DNA of 64,000 nucleotides. Origin: Xestospongia muta (Eukaryota; Porifera; Demospongiae; Haplosclerida; Petrosiidae). Of the stretch, positions 10,301 through 23,200 are shown in pieces. Position 1 is the first letter of the stretch; every line of letters starts with the position of its first letter. Where the stretch lies: contig OY848923.1 of the NCBI GenBank assembly GCA_963693285.1, forward strand, positions 7,216,451-7,280,450. Direction: 5' to 3'. A program made the position numbers and the translations under genes. The notes beneath the pieces were generated by a model that made no database searches, had not been told where the DNA came from, and saw only the letters and a list, made by a program, of their open reading frames with translations.

Positions 10301-12595
10301 TGAAATATTTTAAAGCAATTCCCACAACATCAGATTTGTTGATTATTGCATTTTGTATACATAACAGTTTATTGTATCAAACAACTCTTCTGTCTTGCCT
10401 GTGCTTTTTGAAAGCTCTTCCAATTTTCAAGCTTTTCCTTCCTTAAAAAATAGCTTAAACTTTATAGTGCTAAACTTTTGGCATCACTCTATCAAATTTT
10501 CTAACTGTATACACTATCATTGCCTGGTACAGACAGACATACCCATACATAGCAATACTATGAGCCTATGTAATCCCAAAGTAGCCATCTAAGATGAATT
10601 TGATTGGTTGGATATCCCTAAATACTCACTAACCCTAATACCCTAGACTATAAACCCTGTACTGACCAATCAGATTTGTCTATTTAGTCTATCTAGATAT
10701 ACTATGGTACATACTGTAGACCACATGTTGGGAGGCTAGGGTTTACTAAGTTTGAACTAAATATTAGATTAACTAACCATTTCTCTTAGATAATTTTCAT
10801 ATACCCGAGCGACAGTATTCTGTCCAAGAGATCTTAAAGCAGTTAACAAATTACTTCTAGTTGCCATTTCAGCTTTCTGTTGAATCCATAACTGATACAT
10901 TCTTGTCAAGTCAGTACATTCAGCTAGATCTACACTATCCAGTTCTAGTAGAATGCCCAACATAAACCACTCAGCAGTTCTAGCATGTGTAATTAGTTCT
11001 CTTAAGCTTGGTTGTTGATTCAAGATTATCTGTAGTGATTTAGATACACGTTCCTCAGCCATACTACCTAATATTTAGATATTTAAATAAATATATTACA
11101 AAGATAAATATACAGTTATTTAAATACAAATATTATTTATAATTTAATTAACAATATTTATGATAGCATACAAGTATTGTCAACTTGTCATAAATAACAC
11201 AGGTCTGTATTCAACTATTTAACTCACATGATTTCATTTAGATGCTATAGTGTATCATTACATATACTATGTCTAGACCAGACTTTAGCATAAAATTTAA
11301 ATTTAAATCAACTACTTTAGGCAGTAGTACAGTCCATAATTAAAGATCGCACAGATTTTCTTAACTTTAATTATTAGTTGCTATGTGTGTCAGAAGTCAC
11401 TACACAAGGGTTAATTTTACACATTTCTAAAATAGCACAGTGAACTATGCACTCTTCAAAATAGTGCTTTTCTCCATTCACTTCTGTACTAAAGCTTCCA
11501 AGTTGGCACAGGAACGTATCCAGGAAGTGATTTCATTAATATTAACTCAACCAACAATGCACATGACAATTATAAAGGGAAGGTTGGTCTGGAACTGATG
11601 CTCTGGTATATGATTACAGTGCTCATTTGAATCACAAAACCAGGTTAACAAATCAATAACCTCCTAATGATAATGTAATATTGAGTGTCTCATAGCATCA
11701 TCCATAAATCTAAGACGTTTACATTCATCATTACACACTAAATTTAGTACTGTCAGTTAATCTCATTCTGTTGAACTATTTTGTCTAACTGCACAAGTTG
11801 ACATTAAAAATAATGTCAGACTATTAGGCCTATCCTAAACAAAGCAAAGGGCTCATTTACAAGATAATTTTGACTTGGCACAGTGATCGACTACTTGTAT
11901 TTTTAGGTGGTTTGAAAAAAGACTAATTCTTTCTATATTTAGATATATAAATGCTGTCACTAACATACAGGTATCAATTAATAATATTATATTCTAGATG
12001 AGGCCTCAAACCTAGGTCTTGGCACCAAATGTTTCACTAGATAGGAGGAAATATCTAGAAAATCTGCTTGATACAGTAAAGAGTGCAATTAAAATTTTTT
12101 TAGATTTCTATCATGTGACATAACCTATGAATATAATTAAAACAATGTGCCATAAGTTCTTAAAGAATAGTTGTTCTATAAAGTCATCTTTCTCATTTTC
12201 TTTCTCATTGCTAATCACATATTGATTAATACACATGCCTGTAATTATTAACATTCTTGAGATCAATGTCATGTGACACAAACAATCTGATTGGCAAGCT
12301 GAAATTCCTCCACTATGTATCAAAGACAATACTTGTAGCAGTTTCTACAGATTCCCTTCCATACCACCAAGCAAACTGTCCGGTACCAAGACTAGTTTCC
12401 ACACACATCTATTAAATTGGGTCTTACTTAGAGACTATAAAATATGGTACTTGGTTACTGATAGACTAAACATATTGATATAAAAAACCTTCACCTTTAA
12501 TGTGTAAAACTGACACAATTCATATATTGATAAAAAAGGGGCGGATCCCTGGGACTAAGTTAGTTCACAAATTGAAACTCACTTGATGTAGCCAT
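4002..12595 (-). CDS. Gene B: Death - ROC/COR GTPase - Death protein
   Basis: Inferred exons: 12583-12595 (leader, Met-Ala-Thr-Ser), 10778-11067 (Death), 9697-9766 (linker), 7098-9068 (ROC/COR), 6456-6536, 6137-6217, 5328-5399 (linker micro-exons) and 4002-4342 (Death, ends in TGA). They sum to 2919 bases: 972 codons plus stop with no frame break. Architecture: N-terminal death fold, Ras-like P-loop ROC GTPase, COR winged-helix region, a Cys-rich C-terminal region, Pro/Thr-rich linkers, C-terminal Death domain. ROCO proteins such as DAPK1 combine ROC-COR with Death (established), but two Death domains bracketing ROC-COR is different from DAPK1, and no kinase or ankyrin exons are visible. Likely a cytosolic signalling GTPase/scaffold (inference). 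The 5' end uses the recurrent leader cassette. Confidence 0.7.
4524..4951. mobile_element. 428-bp MITE in an intron of gene B
   Basis: Imperfect terminal inverted repeats start TAACGGGTATTATTGGCGGC on the left and read TAGTAGGTATTGTTGGCGGC as the complement of the right end. Flanking TA dinucleotides (4522-4523 and 4952-4953) are a possible target duplication, as in Tc1/mariner-like elements. There is no coding capacity. It lies between exons 4002-4342 and 5328-5399. Confidence 0.65.
5328..6536 (-). CDS. Three Pro/Thr linker micro-exons of gene B
   Basis: Exons 6456-6536 and 6137-6217 are both 81 bases, are near-identical, and encode MTTxSTTxLxTSSVDQPLED followed by a K-S-x-D-I motif. Exon 5328-5399 (72 bases) encodes DDIEMTTPPTTSS then LHKRPNQEEVI. 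All are phase 1-1 with good acceptors (CTTAG, TATAG) and GTAAG, GTATG or GTAGG donors. Such low-complexity exons probably form a flexible Ser/Thr-rich spacer between ROC/COR and Death. Near copies recur at 16742-16885 and at 42968-45960. Confidence 0.65.
5660..5935. repeat. Intronic minisatellite of about 80-bp units
   Basis: Tandem imperfect units contain caccatctacatatatacag, a cattgtgtctatggacat segment and a ccattatacaggtacatt segment. Each includes short inverted repeats (ACCATCT/AGATGGT, ATGGAC/GTCCAT). Related arrays occur at 14460-14640, 17180-17520 and 45120-45370, always in introns of the Death/ROC genes. Apparent open frames in it are not genes. Confidence 0.7.
7098..9068 (-). CDS. 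ROC/COR GTPase exon of gene B
   Basis: A single 1971-base exon (657 codons, phase 1-1) bounded by acceptor AACTTAG and donor AAAG-GTATG. G1/P-loop QGPARAGKTS lies at about exon residues 24-33, G3 DCGGQIQF at about 151-158, and a G4-like ATHGD at about 251-255. A COR-like helical/winged-helix region follows: NIPLSWYAFEILLRQ, then LLNTILYYPGVSDLVFVKPE. The C-terminal third has IVFVESNDCFEVHFEYAED, a basic KKRKF patch and a Cys/His cluster (CPCPKQPRH, then LRCS) that could bind metal (inference). ROC-COR units act as GTP-regulated dimerising switches (family knowledge). The paralogue 46511-48649 differs mainly by substitutions and an inserted minisatellite. Confidence 0.8.
9697..11067 (-). CDS. 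N-terminal Death exon plus linker exon of gene B
   Basis: Exon 10778-11067 (phase 1 in, 0 out) reads Ser-Ser-Met-Ala-Glu-Glu then RVSKSLQIILNQQPSLRELI, and has Death-like helices ending VARVYENYLREM. Its internal ATG need not be the start: the exon follows a good acceptor (AATATTAG) and joins the upstream leader in frame. Linker exon 9697-9766 (phase 0 in, 1 out) encodes VHEIESTPESTKSVTNL then HVTVPI. The pair is duplicated at 40977-42185, with Val replacing Ala in the MAEER segment. Intron 9767-10777 holds dispersed repeats also seen at 40560-41470. Confidence 0.7.
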
Positions 12596-12770
12596 TTTAT
12601 TAATAGATTTAATCTGACAAGATGAGATACTTGAATATGAGTGCTTTTACAGCCAAAGTCTGATTTGGCCCGTCTCTAACCACTTAATGAGCAGAAAGAA
12701 GCTTTGTCTCGTCCTAAGGCGCGGCTCTGTGTAACGAACAATTCCCCCGGGACCGGACAACAAGTCACCT
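11640..12770 (-). repeat. Leader-exon cassette, copy B
   Basis: Matches copies A, D and E across the first intron and the 5' flank. The leader exon 12583-12595 reads Met-Ala-Thr-Ser because one codon differs (TCA for CCA); the donor GTGAGT is kept. It feeds the Death exon at 11067 in phase 1. The plus-strand flank beyond 12660 keeps the cacttaatgagcagaaagaa motif found in the other cassettes. Confidence 0.62.
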
Positions 12771-13282
12771 CATTAACAGAACTGATACGGTATGAATCAG
12801 AACATGTGACTATAGTATGATATAACTTGTTAATTAATTTCATAATAGCATTCATAATAATTATTATTTTTAACTCTGAATCAATAATTATACAATACAG
12901 TAAATATTTTAAACAAAACAAAAGATAGAAATAATCATGTACAAAGCGTTTGTCAACCATGATAGATAATGTGGGAAAACAAATGAGCTTGTTGTTATTT
13001 CAAGAAGTGAGCAATCAAATTCTGTGAGTAATCCCATCTACATGTATTGTGCTTTTCAATTTCATCTCCCTCACAATACAAATATCACTGGACATTCCTA
13101 CATCATTAAAAACAGCTAATACAACTCAGATCTGTGAGACATCAAAACAATAATAACAATTATATAATGAAGAGTAGCTACAAAACTATGACTTTACCAC
13201 TGTACTGTTGACTTCAACAATGACTCCTCTATTGACCATGGCTTTTTGTTGTGATATGATAGCTTAATAGCTAAGAACATCA

Positions 13283-13375
13283 AAATCTATACTCATCTGC
13301 TTTCTTGGACAAAAGATTCACAATACATTTTCTATTAGGTCTCTTGTCAAGAATTAACAAAATGTTATTTTCTAA
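13283..13375 (-). pseudogene. Truncated Death-exon remnant
   Basis: The minus strand from the acceptor-like TATTTAG reads ILLILDKRPNRK and then an LLSKKADEYR-like segment. This matches the first third of exon 4002-4342 (LILDKKPEKK ... DEYRS), with flanking intron similarity to 4340-4400. The rest of the domain is gone. It lies between the stop of gene D (13925) and the promoter of gene B, so it is probably an orphan left by duplication. The rest of 12771-13924 shows no convincing gene. Confidence 0.55.
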
Positions 13376-13924
13376 ATATATACAGATAATACAAAATATA
13401 ATAATATTAAATGTTATTAAAAAGTAGAAACCAAAGATATATTTGTGTTTATTGTAACTTGAATATTAATACAATAGTTCAATAGATCTAGAGCCTATAC
13501 ACATATAGAAATAATTATAAATATACCTATAATAATTCATACGTATAAGGTCAAACAGATCTATAGACCTGTTCAGCTACACACAGTGTAAAAAGAAAGG
13601 CTTCATACATGAACATTCGTTGCCAAGATGAGATATATTGTGTCTTGAATACATGGAAGCCGCAGATGGACAATCCAATTCCTATTTTTATTAATCAATG
13701 AATCTGTATGGTGTATGGTTCAGCCAACTCTTTATTATACACATTGATCTGATATAGACATAGTAAGTGTACCCAACATGTTCTTATTCTCTCCCGTAAC
13801 ATGTCGGAAATAATTTCAATTCGGTAATAACCATTTACTACTTTTACAGGTAAAATACTTTCAATAAGAAAAAAATACATATAATATTACAGATGTAAAT
13901 GTTAGTTGTATTTGTTATTTTTAA

Positions 13925-14256
13925 TTAGTTATCTTTATTCATATAGTAAGTAAAATGTTCATCCTTTGCCAGCCATGTTCTTATCTCATTTCCAAGTGTC
14001 ACATTTTCACCTAACGTTTTACTTTCAACTACTTTTATGATAGTATGCCAAGTAACAGGAGAAGATTGTGTCAACATCCATCTAGCTATGACCCTAGTCA
14101 ACTTACTAACATTACTACCACTTAATCCGTCTGCAAATGTGATACCAACACCAAGTGCAGTAGCAAAAGATTCATATTGTTGTCCATGTTCAGCTAACAA
14201 TTCCACAACATCTTTCTCAGTGGGTTTCTTGTTGAGAATTTGGTTAATATCATTAC
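13925..14256 (-). CDS. C-terminal Death exon of gene D
   Basis: Begins after acceptor ATTATAG (Gly-Asn-Asp-Ile, then NQILNKKPTEKDVVELL) and ends YYMNKDN-TAA. The Death pattern includes FADGLSG, ARWMLTQ, SPVTWHTIIKVVESKTLGEN and IRTWLAKDEHF. The Met at 14290 in the open frame is intronic. Paralogue of 4002-4342, which ends gene B in the same way. Confidence 0.75.
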
Positions 14257-17200
14257 CTATAATAGAGAATATTGTAATAAATACAAACAATAATCACAAT
14301 TTTAAGTTACACAAGGACTATATAAATAAAATCTATACTACCCATTTGTGATTAAGGCTGCAAATTTTCGTAGATATAAGTTATTATTACATTAATATTC
14401 TACAAATTTGTTATTCAATGTTATATGCTATAAATAGTCATTGAATATTGAAAATAACTGTCTTCAATATTTATGATGGACACCATGGATGTCCATCCCA
14501 TCACATATACAGATGGTATCTTAATATTCATCCATTATATAAGTTACATTGTGTCTATGGACACTATAGATGTCCATACCATATACATATATTACAGATG
14601 GTATCATAATGTCCATACATTGTAACTATGGAATAGATAGATAGTACCAATAGTAGTAATAGTCATTGTGCATTCTGTGGTATCTACAATATTTACAAGG
14701 CTATACATTCTATTGATTAAAACATTTCCATCGATGTCTATGGTCTTTGTTGGCAAAGTTGGACATGAGTGTACTAGCAATTTGTGGTTATTGCCACAAA
14801 TTTTTGTGGTTATAAATAACCATAATATCAATATTCTAGAAATATGTTATTAAATGTGTGAACAATTGTTTACTATGTGGATTGTGAAGCTCTGTTGTTA
14901 GAAGACACTGTATGTGTAATTGTTAATTGTCAGTTTACCTTTGTTTAATAGAACAAATAAAGTGAAATAATTTTAAAAATTCCTTTTTCTACAAGTTCTT
15001 ATACTTTATATCAATTAGAGCTCTTGTTAAATGAGCTCTAACCTCATTTTTGATCTCTACCAAGACTAGTACAAATAAATATGAGGGCAATAGCCCATGG
15101 AAGTATTTTCAAGTATTTACTTCACAAGCAAATATATATCTGAAGAATTTATAAATGCTTAGGTTGTTTAGGACTCCAAATCATACGATTATATAGGTTA
15201 GAAAAGTAGGACTATAAATAACTTACCAACAACTCGAGAATCTGTGTATTCCTCTCTGTTCATACTCATTTGTGGTACAGTAGTTATGTTGTCTATAGAT
15301 ATATAAGAGAAGTAAATAAGATTTGAAGTCAAAAACCTCTTTACATATTGCTATTAATGTCAACAGTCAATGTAACTCTAAATACAATGAAATGATCAAT
15401 AAGATTATCATAAAATTATTTTGGTACAGTGGTACTGTTATGACTAAAGGACTATATTTGCTACGTTTGAAGTATAGAGAGTTTACAGAAGCTATGGAGC
15501 TGCTCAAAAACATCATATAATTTTTTCAATTTACATAATTCACAAACTTTAATCAGTCACATACAATTCAAAGCACACACTTGCAATAAACATAAGTATT
15601 TAATATGCAGCTGTACCACAATGTTTACATGATAGTTATTTAATAGTATAGTATAATATAGAAGTACTGCCACATTGGAATGTGTGGAGTGTGGAGCAGT
15701 ACCACAATGTTTATATAATAAATAGTAGTATAGTATAATAAAGAAGTACTGCCACATTGGAATGTGTGGAGTGTGCAGCAGTACCACAATGTTTACATAA
15801 TGGTTATATAGTAATATAGTATATTATAGAAGTACTGACACATTGGAATGTTTGAAATGTGGGACAGTACCACAAAGTTGTAGTGGTTTTTAGAAGATAA
15901 GTTTTTAGCAATGCAGTTAGTTTTAGTTAAGTTTCATTTTCTTTAGTTAAACTTTAACATTGCTCATGTAAGCTTGCATAACCTTGGTAAGCTTGGAAAG
16001 AAAAATTTTAGACTGATGATTTGCAAATATGTGCAGAAGTTACTTTTGGAAAAATTGCTAAGACTATTGATGAGATTCTAGGCCTACCACGAAGTTGTTA
16101 AAATGGATAGTGTGATGTTTCAGCTTGAAAACAGCATAAGCATAAAATATAACTGATATGGCAGTTGTAATAACAGTTTATAATCACTATGATAACTTTG
16201 TGGTACTACCCCACATTTCACAGATTCCAATGGAACAGTGAAAGAAATTCATTTCTAGATCATCCTCCACCTGTTAGCTCATCAAAAAGGAGGAGAGGAT
16301 AGCTCGCTAGACTAGTGCCAAGTAAAACAAGAATACAATTATAAAAATTGTCCTAAGATTATTTTGATGGTACTATTATTGTTGTAAGGTACTGGATTAT
16401 TGCTAATTTTGAAGATTAAAGAGTTAACAGAAGCCATGGAACTGCTCAAAGACATTTTCACAAAAAAGTGAAAAGCTTCAAAATGTCATACTCAATTTAA
16501 CGCACTCATGGTAAAAGTGATGATATTCATTGGTTGCTATGTGTGTGACTACATGTTAATTTATTGGTCACTCTTGAAAGTCACATACAATAATACAATA
16601 AAATGGTAAAGAGAAACATATCCACACAGTAAACATGTGGTCCAAAATAATCTTAGGACCACCTGACACACTGTAAAAGTCAGGCAGAAAAACAAAGATA
16701 CTGGTATTTGATTAGAAAAAGTAAAGTTATTAACAACCTACCAATGACCTCCTCTTGATTGGGTCTTTTATGCAATGGAATTGTTGGGGAATCATCCGAT
16801 AAATTGGTGACCTCCTCTTGTTTGGGTCTTTTGCGTGAATACCTTGATGATCTAGTTGTTGGAGGGATGGTCATCTCAATATCATCTATAAGTAAAATAT
16901 AATAACATACATCTTATATATATACAAATGTAAGTAAATGTCTACAAAGTCACTGAATGATGTATAGAGTTGTTTTAAAGAAAAGCTGAGTATTATTACA
17001 CTGTATATTAATTGACAACAATAAATTGTTAATTTAAAGTGTGAAACATTCACAGTACTAATTGATTAACTCTACATGTAAAAAACAGTTGGTTTTCTAT
17101 ACTAATTAAGCCAGTTCCATCCACAATCTTGTCATTATGTGTAGATAACATTGAAAAAAAACCGTCTTCGTTATTATGATGAACTAATTATGAATGGATA

Positions 17201-20200
17201 TCTACAGTATCTATATATATGCAGATGGTATTTTAATATCTATCCATTCTACAGGTACATTGTGTCTGTGGACATCATGGACATTCACACCATCTAGATA
17301 CATACAGATGTATTGTTAATGTTCATTCATTATACAGGTACGTTGTGTCTGTGGACATCATGGACATTCATACCATCTATATATATACAAATGTATTGTT
17401 AATGTCCATCCATTATACAGGTACATTATGTCTATGGACACTGTGATGTCCATACCATCTACATATATACAAATGGAATCATAATATCCATACATTGTAA
17501 CTAAGGAATGGATAGATGATAGTATTAATGGTAGTAATAGTCACTGGATTTTGTGGCATCTACAATATTTACAAGGCTATACATTCTAAGAATATTGACT
17601 AGAACATTTCCATGGATCTTTATGGTCTTTGTTGGCTAAGTTGTTCATGAGTGGTTATTGTTGAAACTTTTTGCAGTTACAAGTAACCACGACATCAATA
17701 TTCTGAAACCTCGCTATTAAATGCTTGAACAACTGTTTGATATGTAGATCATGAAGCTTTTTGCTATAAGACACTGCATGTGCAATTGTTATAATTATCA
17801 GCTTAAGTTTGTTTAATATTACAAATAAATTTGAAATAATTTTACAATTCCTTCTGTAAGTTTTTATACTTTAAATCAATTGGAGCAAGTGAGCATCTGG
17901 AGAGACTATGGCTGAATTATCAAAGTAGGGGATGGAGCCAAACAAAGGTGTAGCATTCAAACAGAATAGGTTTGTCATGTAATATCGACAAAAATGTAAA
18001 CAAGAAAATCCATATCTACTACAAATAAAATAGTGAGTATTCCTTGTTAACTAAAGCTAATAAACAGATGCACACATATCTAAAGCAACAAACATAACAT
18101 ATCTAATACAGCAATTGAAAAGAAGCAATCTGATTAGTCAACTTGGTACAAATAAGTTATACACCTTGGTCTCGTTAACTACATATTTATACTCCTCTAG
18201 CCTGTGGCCACCAATGTATAAATCATTTCTCTACCTTGACCTCATTGTATAACCTATACATAATGTCAAAGCTGTATCTCCAACATTTAACTTATGATTT
18301 ATGAAATTAAGTCATTAATACCTTTTTGTACATGAGTATTAGATACAATTTCTTCATGACTCCTTCCAGGAAGTACTGGACATAATCTGTGATCTTTAAG
18401 TTTGTCTGCGTCTGATGAAGAATTTAATCAATACAAACAAAATGAAATTCTAATATACTTACCTTCAGTAGCAACAAAACATTGTATAATCTGCTGTTCT
18501 AAGCCATGTAGTCCAGCAAAATGAAGAGCTTGTGCTACTGGTATCCATGTTTCTGACATGTTCTTTTTTCGCCAAAATATTATTACTTCTCTAGTGCATT
18601 GAATATAGTCTTGTAAACGACATTCAAAAGTGGAGAGATCATTAACACTTATACCAAGCTCATAGCCAAATTGAAACCATTTATCTTTGACAAGTGGTTC
18701 AGCTAAGATCATGTCAATAACTTGTGCAAGATGAGGATCTTTATCTAATGAAGAAATAAGGTTTACATGTACATATTTTGTTATGACAGATCCATTGAAC
18801 ATACCTTTAGATATATTAGGTAATGATGTTGAAGGTGAAGAAATTAATTGTGTATAAGGTGAACCATCTAAGTTAAAAATATAATTGAAATATAAGTAAA
18901 CATTATAACATGCCTAAAAGGATTGTATTTGGTTAACACTCACCACCTACAAACTTATAAGTATATATAGCAACCTCAAAGGTAAGTAAGGTCAATGTCA
19001 AAACATAAGACATATTTGTGTTAAATTAATTGAGTGAATGAAACTAAATCTTATGACAGTCCTATTATCATAACTGTATCTGAATTGTAACACAAATAAA
19101 GCTTAGTTTAAACTAACCACTCAATATAAATAAATTACACAATTATGATATTGTACTGACTTGGGTTTTGCAACAAAACAGTTGTCTCAACAGTAGGTTT
19201 GGTACCATTAATTTTAATAATAATTGTCTTTGAAGCAATTGATGAATCTATTAATTTGAATTCTAGCTGATAACGTGGAGGAAAAAGTAAGTCATCTTCT
19301 AGTGTCTTCAATCTTTCTAAACCTCCTTCAGTAAAAATCTTGTGATAGTCAATCATCTCTTCTGTAATCTGTTGTAACGAGTAATTTTGTATGCTACTAG
19401 TATAATATATATACTCTTACATATTCATGATACAGTCCACGATCAAGGCACCATCCAGGAATGTCAGGATCAAAAGACAATGACAAATGAGCCTGTGAGA
19501 CAAGGGTTGCTGGTAAAAATTTTAATGTATAGCTAGGATCAAGAGTCTTATATTGATTTTTAACTTTCTATAGGGATGGTATATTTTTCAAATATGTTTA
19601 CATTTAAATTATCACCAACCTCTCTACATATCTTTTGTTCAAACAGAAAACACAAATCAACTAACAAGGAATAGTCAGGCAATCTTTGTTCTGCTTTTGC
19701 AATTAAATATCGTTTTGGCACCTCTCTGTACGCTTGGTTCTTGGTACCAATACAGTTAGAACAAAAGTGAGGAGGACAAAATTTAGCTAACATAGACTCA
19801 ATGGTAATCTTGATTTCTTGATTATTTTTAAAAGTGAACACGTTGTCTCTTAAAAAGGATTCATCATCAGCTGTTAGTAGATATAACTGATTATTAGCGT
19901 CCTTCATATTAGAGACATCAATGTGATGAGGTATATATAATTCAGCTGGCTTTGTTAACTGAGAGTTTGTATATGCCCACACAACAGGAGAGACAGGAAC
20001 AAAATCATCTTCAAACTTGAATTTGTCACTGACAAAGCTGATTCCAATCCATATTGTAGCTTTCGTTTCTATTGCTCCTTCTGGAACTATCATTGTAAGA
20101 CCATATTGACTGGAGTGATATGTTAAACCAGTTGCATCTACTGATACTTCAGTGAGCACCTCAAAGATGGCTAAGAAAATGTAAACAAGATTATTATTAA

Positions 20201-23200
20201 AAGAATTGACCTATAATAGTTTTGTAAGATGTTGATTTTACAGTGAAATGTTGACTGGATTAGTAATTTGGCAGTAATGTAACTATAGAATAACAGAATA
20301 AAAATGAAATGGCAAAGAAGCAAGCTTAGTATCGGGAAGCTTCAGGCTTTTTGAATATTATCAATTGCACACATCATCATAGTCCTCTCAGTTAAGGTTA
20401 TAATAAAATGTATTAGTTGCTATATACATTTAAACTATGTAATTACTTTTATTGGTCACGTACAACAATAGAAAAAAGCAAATGATCACACAAAGATATT
20501 ATATGGTCCAATACAATTATAGGACTATCTATTAAACTTCACATGTTACAGTTGTTATTTGTGATATATGTACCTTCTATCCTGTCTAGTAAAGCAGACA
20601 TTTCATCAATACTCTCAGTAGAGATATCATCATTCTGCTTGTGGTGTAAATCTGCCAATAAAAAAAATTCTTAAATTTAAATTGTATGTAAGAAAGCAGA
20701 ACATGTATTACTATTAATTAATAACAAGATGAAATCATCCTAAATGTTTTGGTTTCAACTTGAACAAAATCAAAATTAAAACTACAATATAAAATGTAAA
20801 AACTTACCAACTACAGGGAAATCACTGATAAGACTTTGTTTATTGGTCTGCTCAATGTGTTCTGAATCTTTGTGTGAGATAACTATATAACATATAAACA
20901 AACAAAAGTAACTGATATTTTAGATCTTCAAGAAAATGCAAAGAAATGGTATATTGTTTATTTCAAAACTAGTGCACCAATACACTCTATCTATCGTGTA
21001 TATAATATATATGGACAAAAAGTATAATTTCTACAAGAGCCTTCTAGATATATAGAACTTAAATATGGAAAACAACCATTATTATAATTTTGGGACAAGT
21101 ATTAATAGACATCAACTGTAACAATAGTAAAGATTGTACTTATACTAGTACAGGCTCTCATGCTTAAGATATAAGATCTATCTTGTATATGGCCACCATG
21201 CACAGCCTGTACTAATTTATACTTTAGATATAGCCATCAACTACACTAATAACAAGGCATATTTTTTGATAACTTAATACAACGAGGGCAGGAACATATA
21301 GGAGGCAACAATAAAATATGCACTTTTGTCCATGCAATATTTGGGTGTGGTTATTTTTATTATCATTAATAATAACATTAATTTGTATAAATATCAGTAA
21401 AGTACCACTATCAGCAAATACTGATATATAAAGTATATAAGTATAGGTAAAGATGTATTGGTACAACCTTATAAGTACTAGTTAAAGCACCACTCTGAGA
21501 GCTATATGGGATATATTGCATGAAGGGTGTGGTCAATACATGTGCTCTGTATGAGTATTAAGACCACATCTAGAGTGCAATAAGGTGTAGTGAAAAAGAA
21601 TGATCAGTGTTATTGTACTTCTGTTTGCCAAAACTATCCAGAGTATTGTTTCGAAAATAGCATAGTTGGAAAGCATGGACTTCAATATTTTCTTTGATAT
21701 ACTTATAATTAGAATAAACTGTATATACAACTTAGCTAGTATTATTGAACTAGTCAATATTAACATGAATAGCTCACTCCTATTATGCTCCATATAATAT
21801 TGACTTATAAATTATATTAGAGGTTCCTCTAATAGTACAATGATAATTGAAATAGTTACATATACACTTACCACTCTGTTGTACAGAACTCTCTTGTTTC
21901 AAGAACTCATATATACTCATAGCTAAAGCTTTCGTTTGAACTAGTGGTCCTTTAATAACATCTAAAATTGTATTCCAAGTGACAGGAGCACCTTCACCTT
22001 GACCATCCATTTGAAGCCAACTCTGAATAACATAACCAAGTTTTAGTAGATCTGATATGTTGGCTTCAGTCAAACTTTGAAGGACATTATAACTCACTCC
22101 AAGACCATCTCCAATTTCATGCCATAATAAATCAATACAGGCTAGTCGAGTTAAAACTTCATGTTTTGTAGGTCTTTCAGCTATATAATTAATATAATAA
22201 AATCATTATATTATGAACATATAATAACTTACATAATTTAGGAAAATAACTGAATTCATCAGTATAGCTCTCTCTTCCTATTGTTTTCTCTTGATTACCA
22301 CCTGTATTTAATAAAAACAATTATATCTTTTACCTCTTCATTAATCAAATAAGTTAATATAAAATAGCTATAGACTATAAAGTTAAGGATCAATGTATAA
22401 TCAGTGCATAGATGATATATGAGAACAGTTCATTATTGTATATCTATAAATTATCATGGTAAAATAATTTTACAATTGTTTTAAATAATTGTGACCATAA
22501 GTATGAAAATGGTACCTAATGAGTAATCAAATTTCAAACATTCACTTGCGTAGAAATGGTTGCTATGCATTCATCTTAAGCAAGAAGTCAATGGAATGTG
22601 GTGATCTTAAATGAGCATGTGCAGTATAAAAGGGGGCTGAGTTCCCCACAAAATGGCACACGCAAAACTTTTCAATATTAAAAAATGGAAACTGTTTCTT
22701 TTACTGTTTACATCATACATATGCACTTCTTGTAGCTGTTGCAACAGCTGCTTAATTAATATTATGTGTATGTTCAGTGCAGATATTCCTGGGGGTTTTT
22801 TTTCGTGTAAGTGTGTAAGTTTCTGTATCGAATGGCAAGCAGTAGAAAATGTGTAAGACTTTCTCTTGTGATCGACTTTGACAGTCTAGAGGGGGAAAAT
22901 GTGAAGGTTGGACTATGTTAGAGAAGTTCTAACTCCTGCTAGGCAATCTGATTTAGACAACTATGGTCTTATGTCAGCCATCTTTGATTCTGCCATGTAT
23001 AATAAGTGCAGTACAGCAATACAAGTTATTACCTATTATTATTACTATTATATTATTATTATAATTGAGATAACATGTGTTTGTACCTAGAGCTAACTAT
23101 TACGACTGTTATAAATGTTTTGGGCTTGTCACATACTGAATTTTAATAACTTCCTGTTCAAGATGGCTGCATAGCAATCATTTCTACACAAGCATTTGTT

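Noticed and set aside
14604..14853. Overlapping frames on both strands near 14604-14853
   Set aside because: Decayed intron and minisatellite sequence related to 5980-6140; no splice or domain support.
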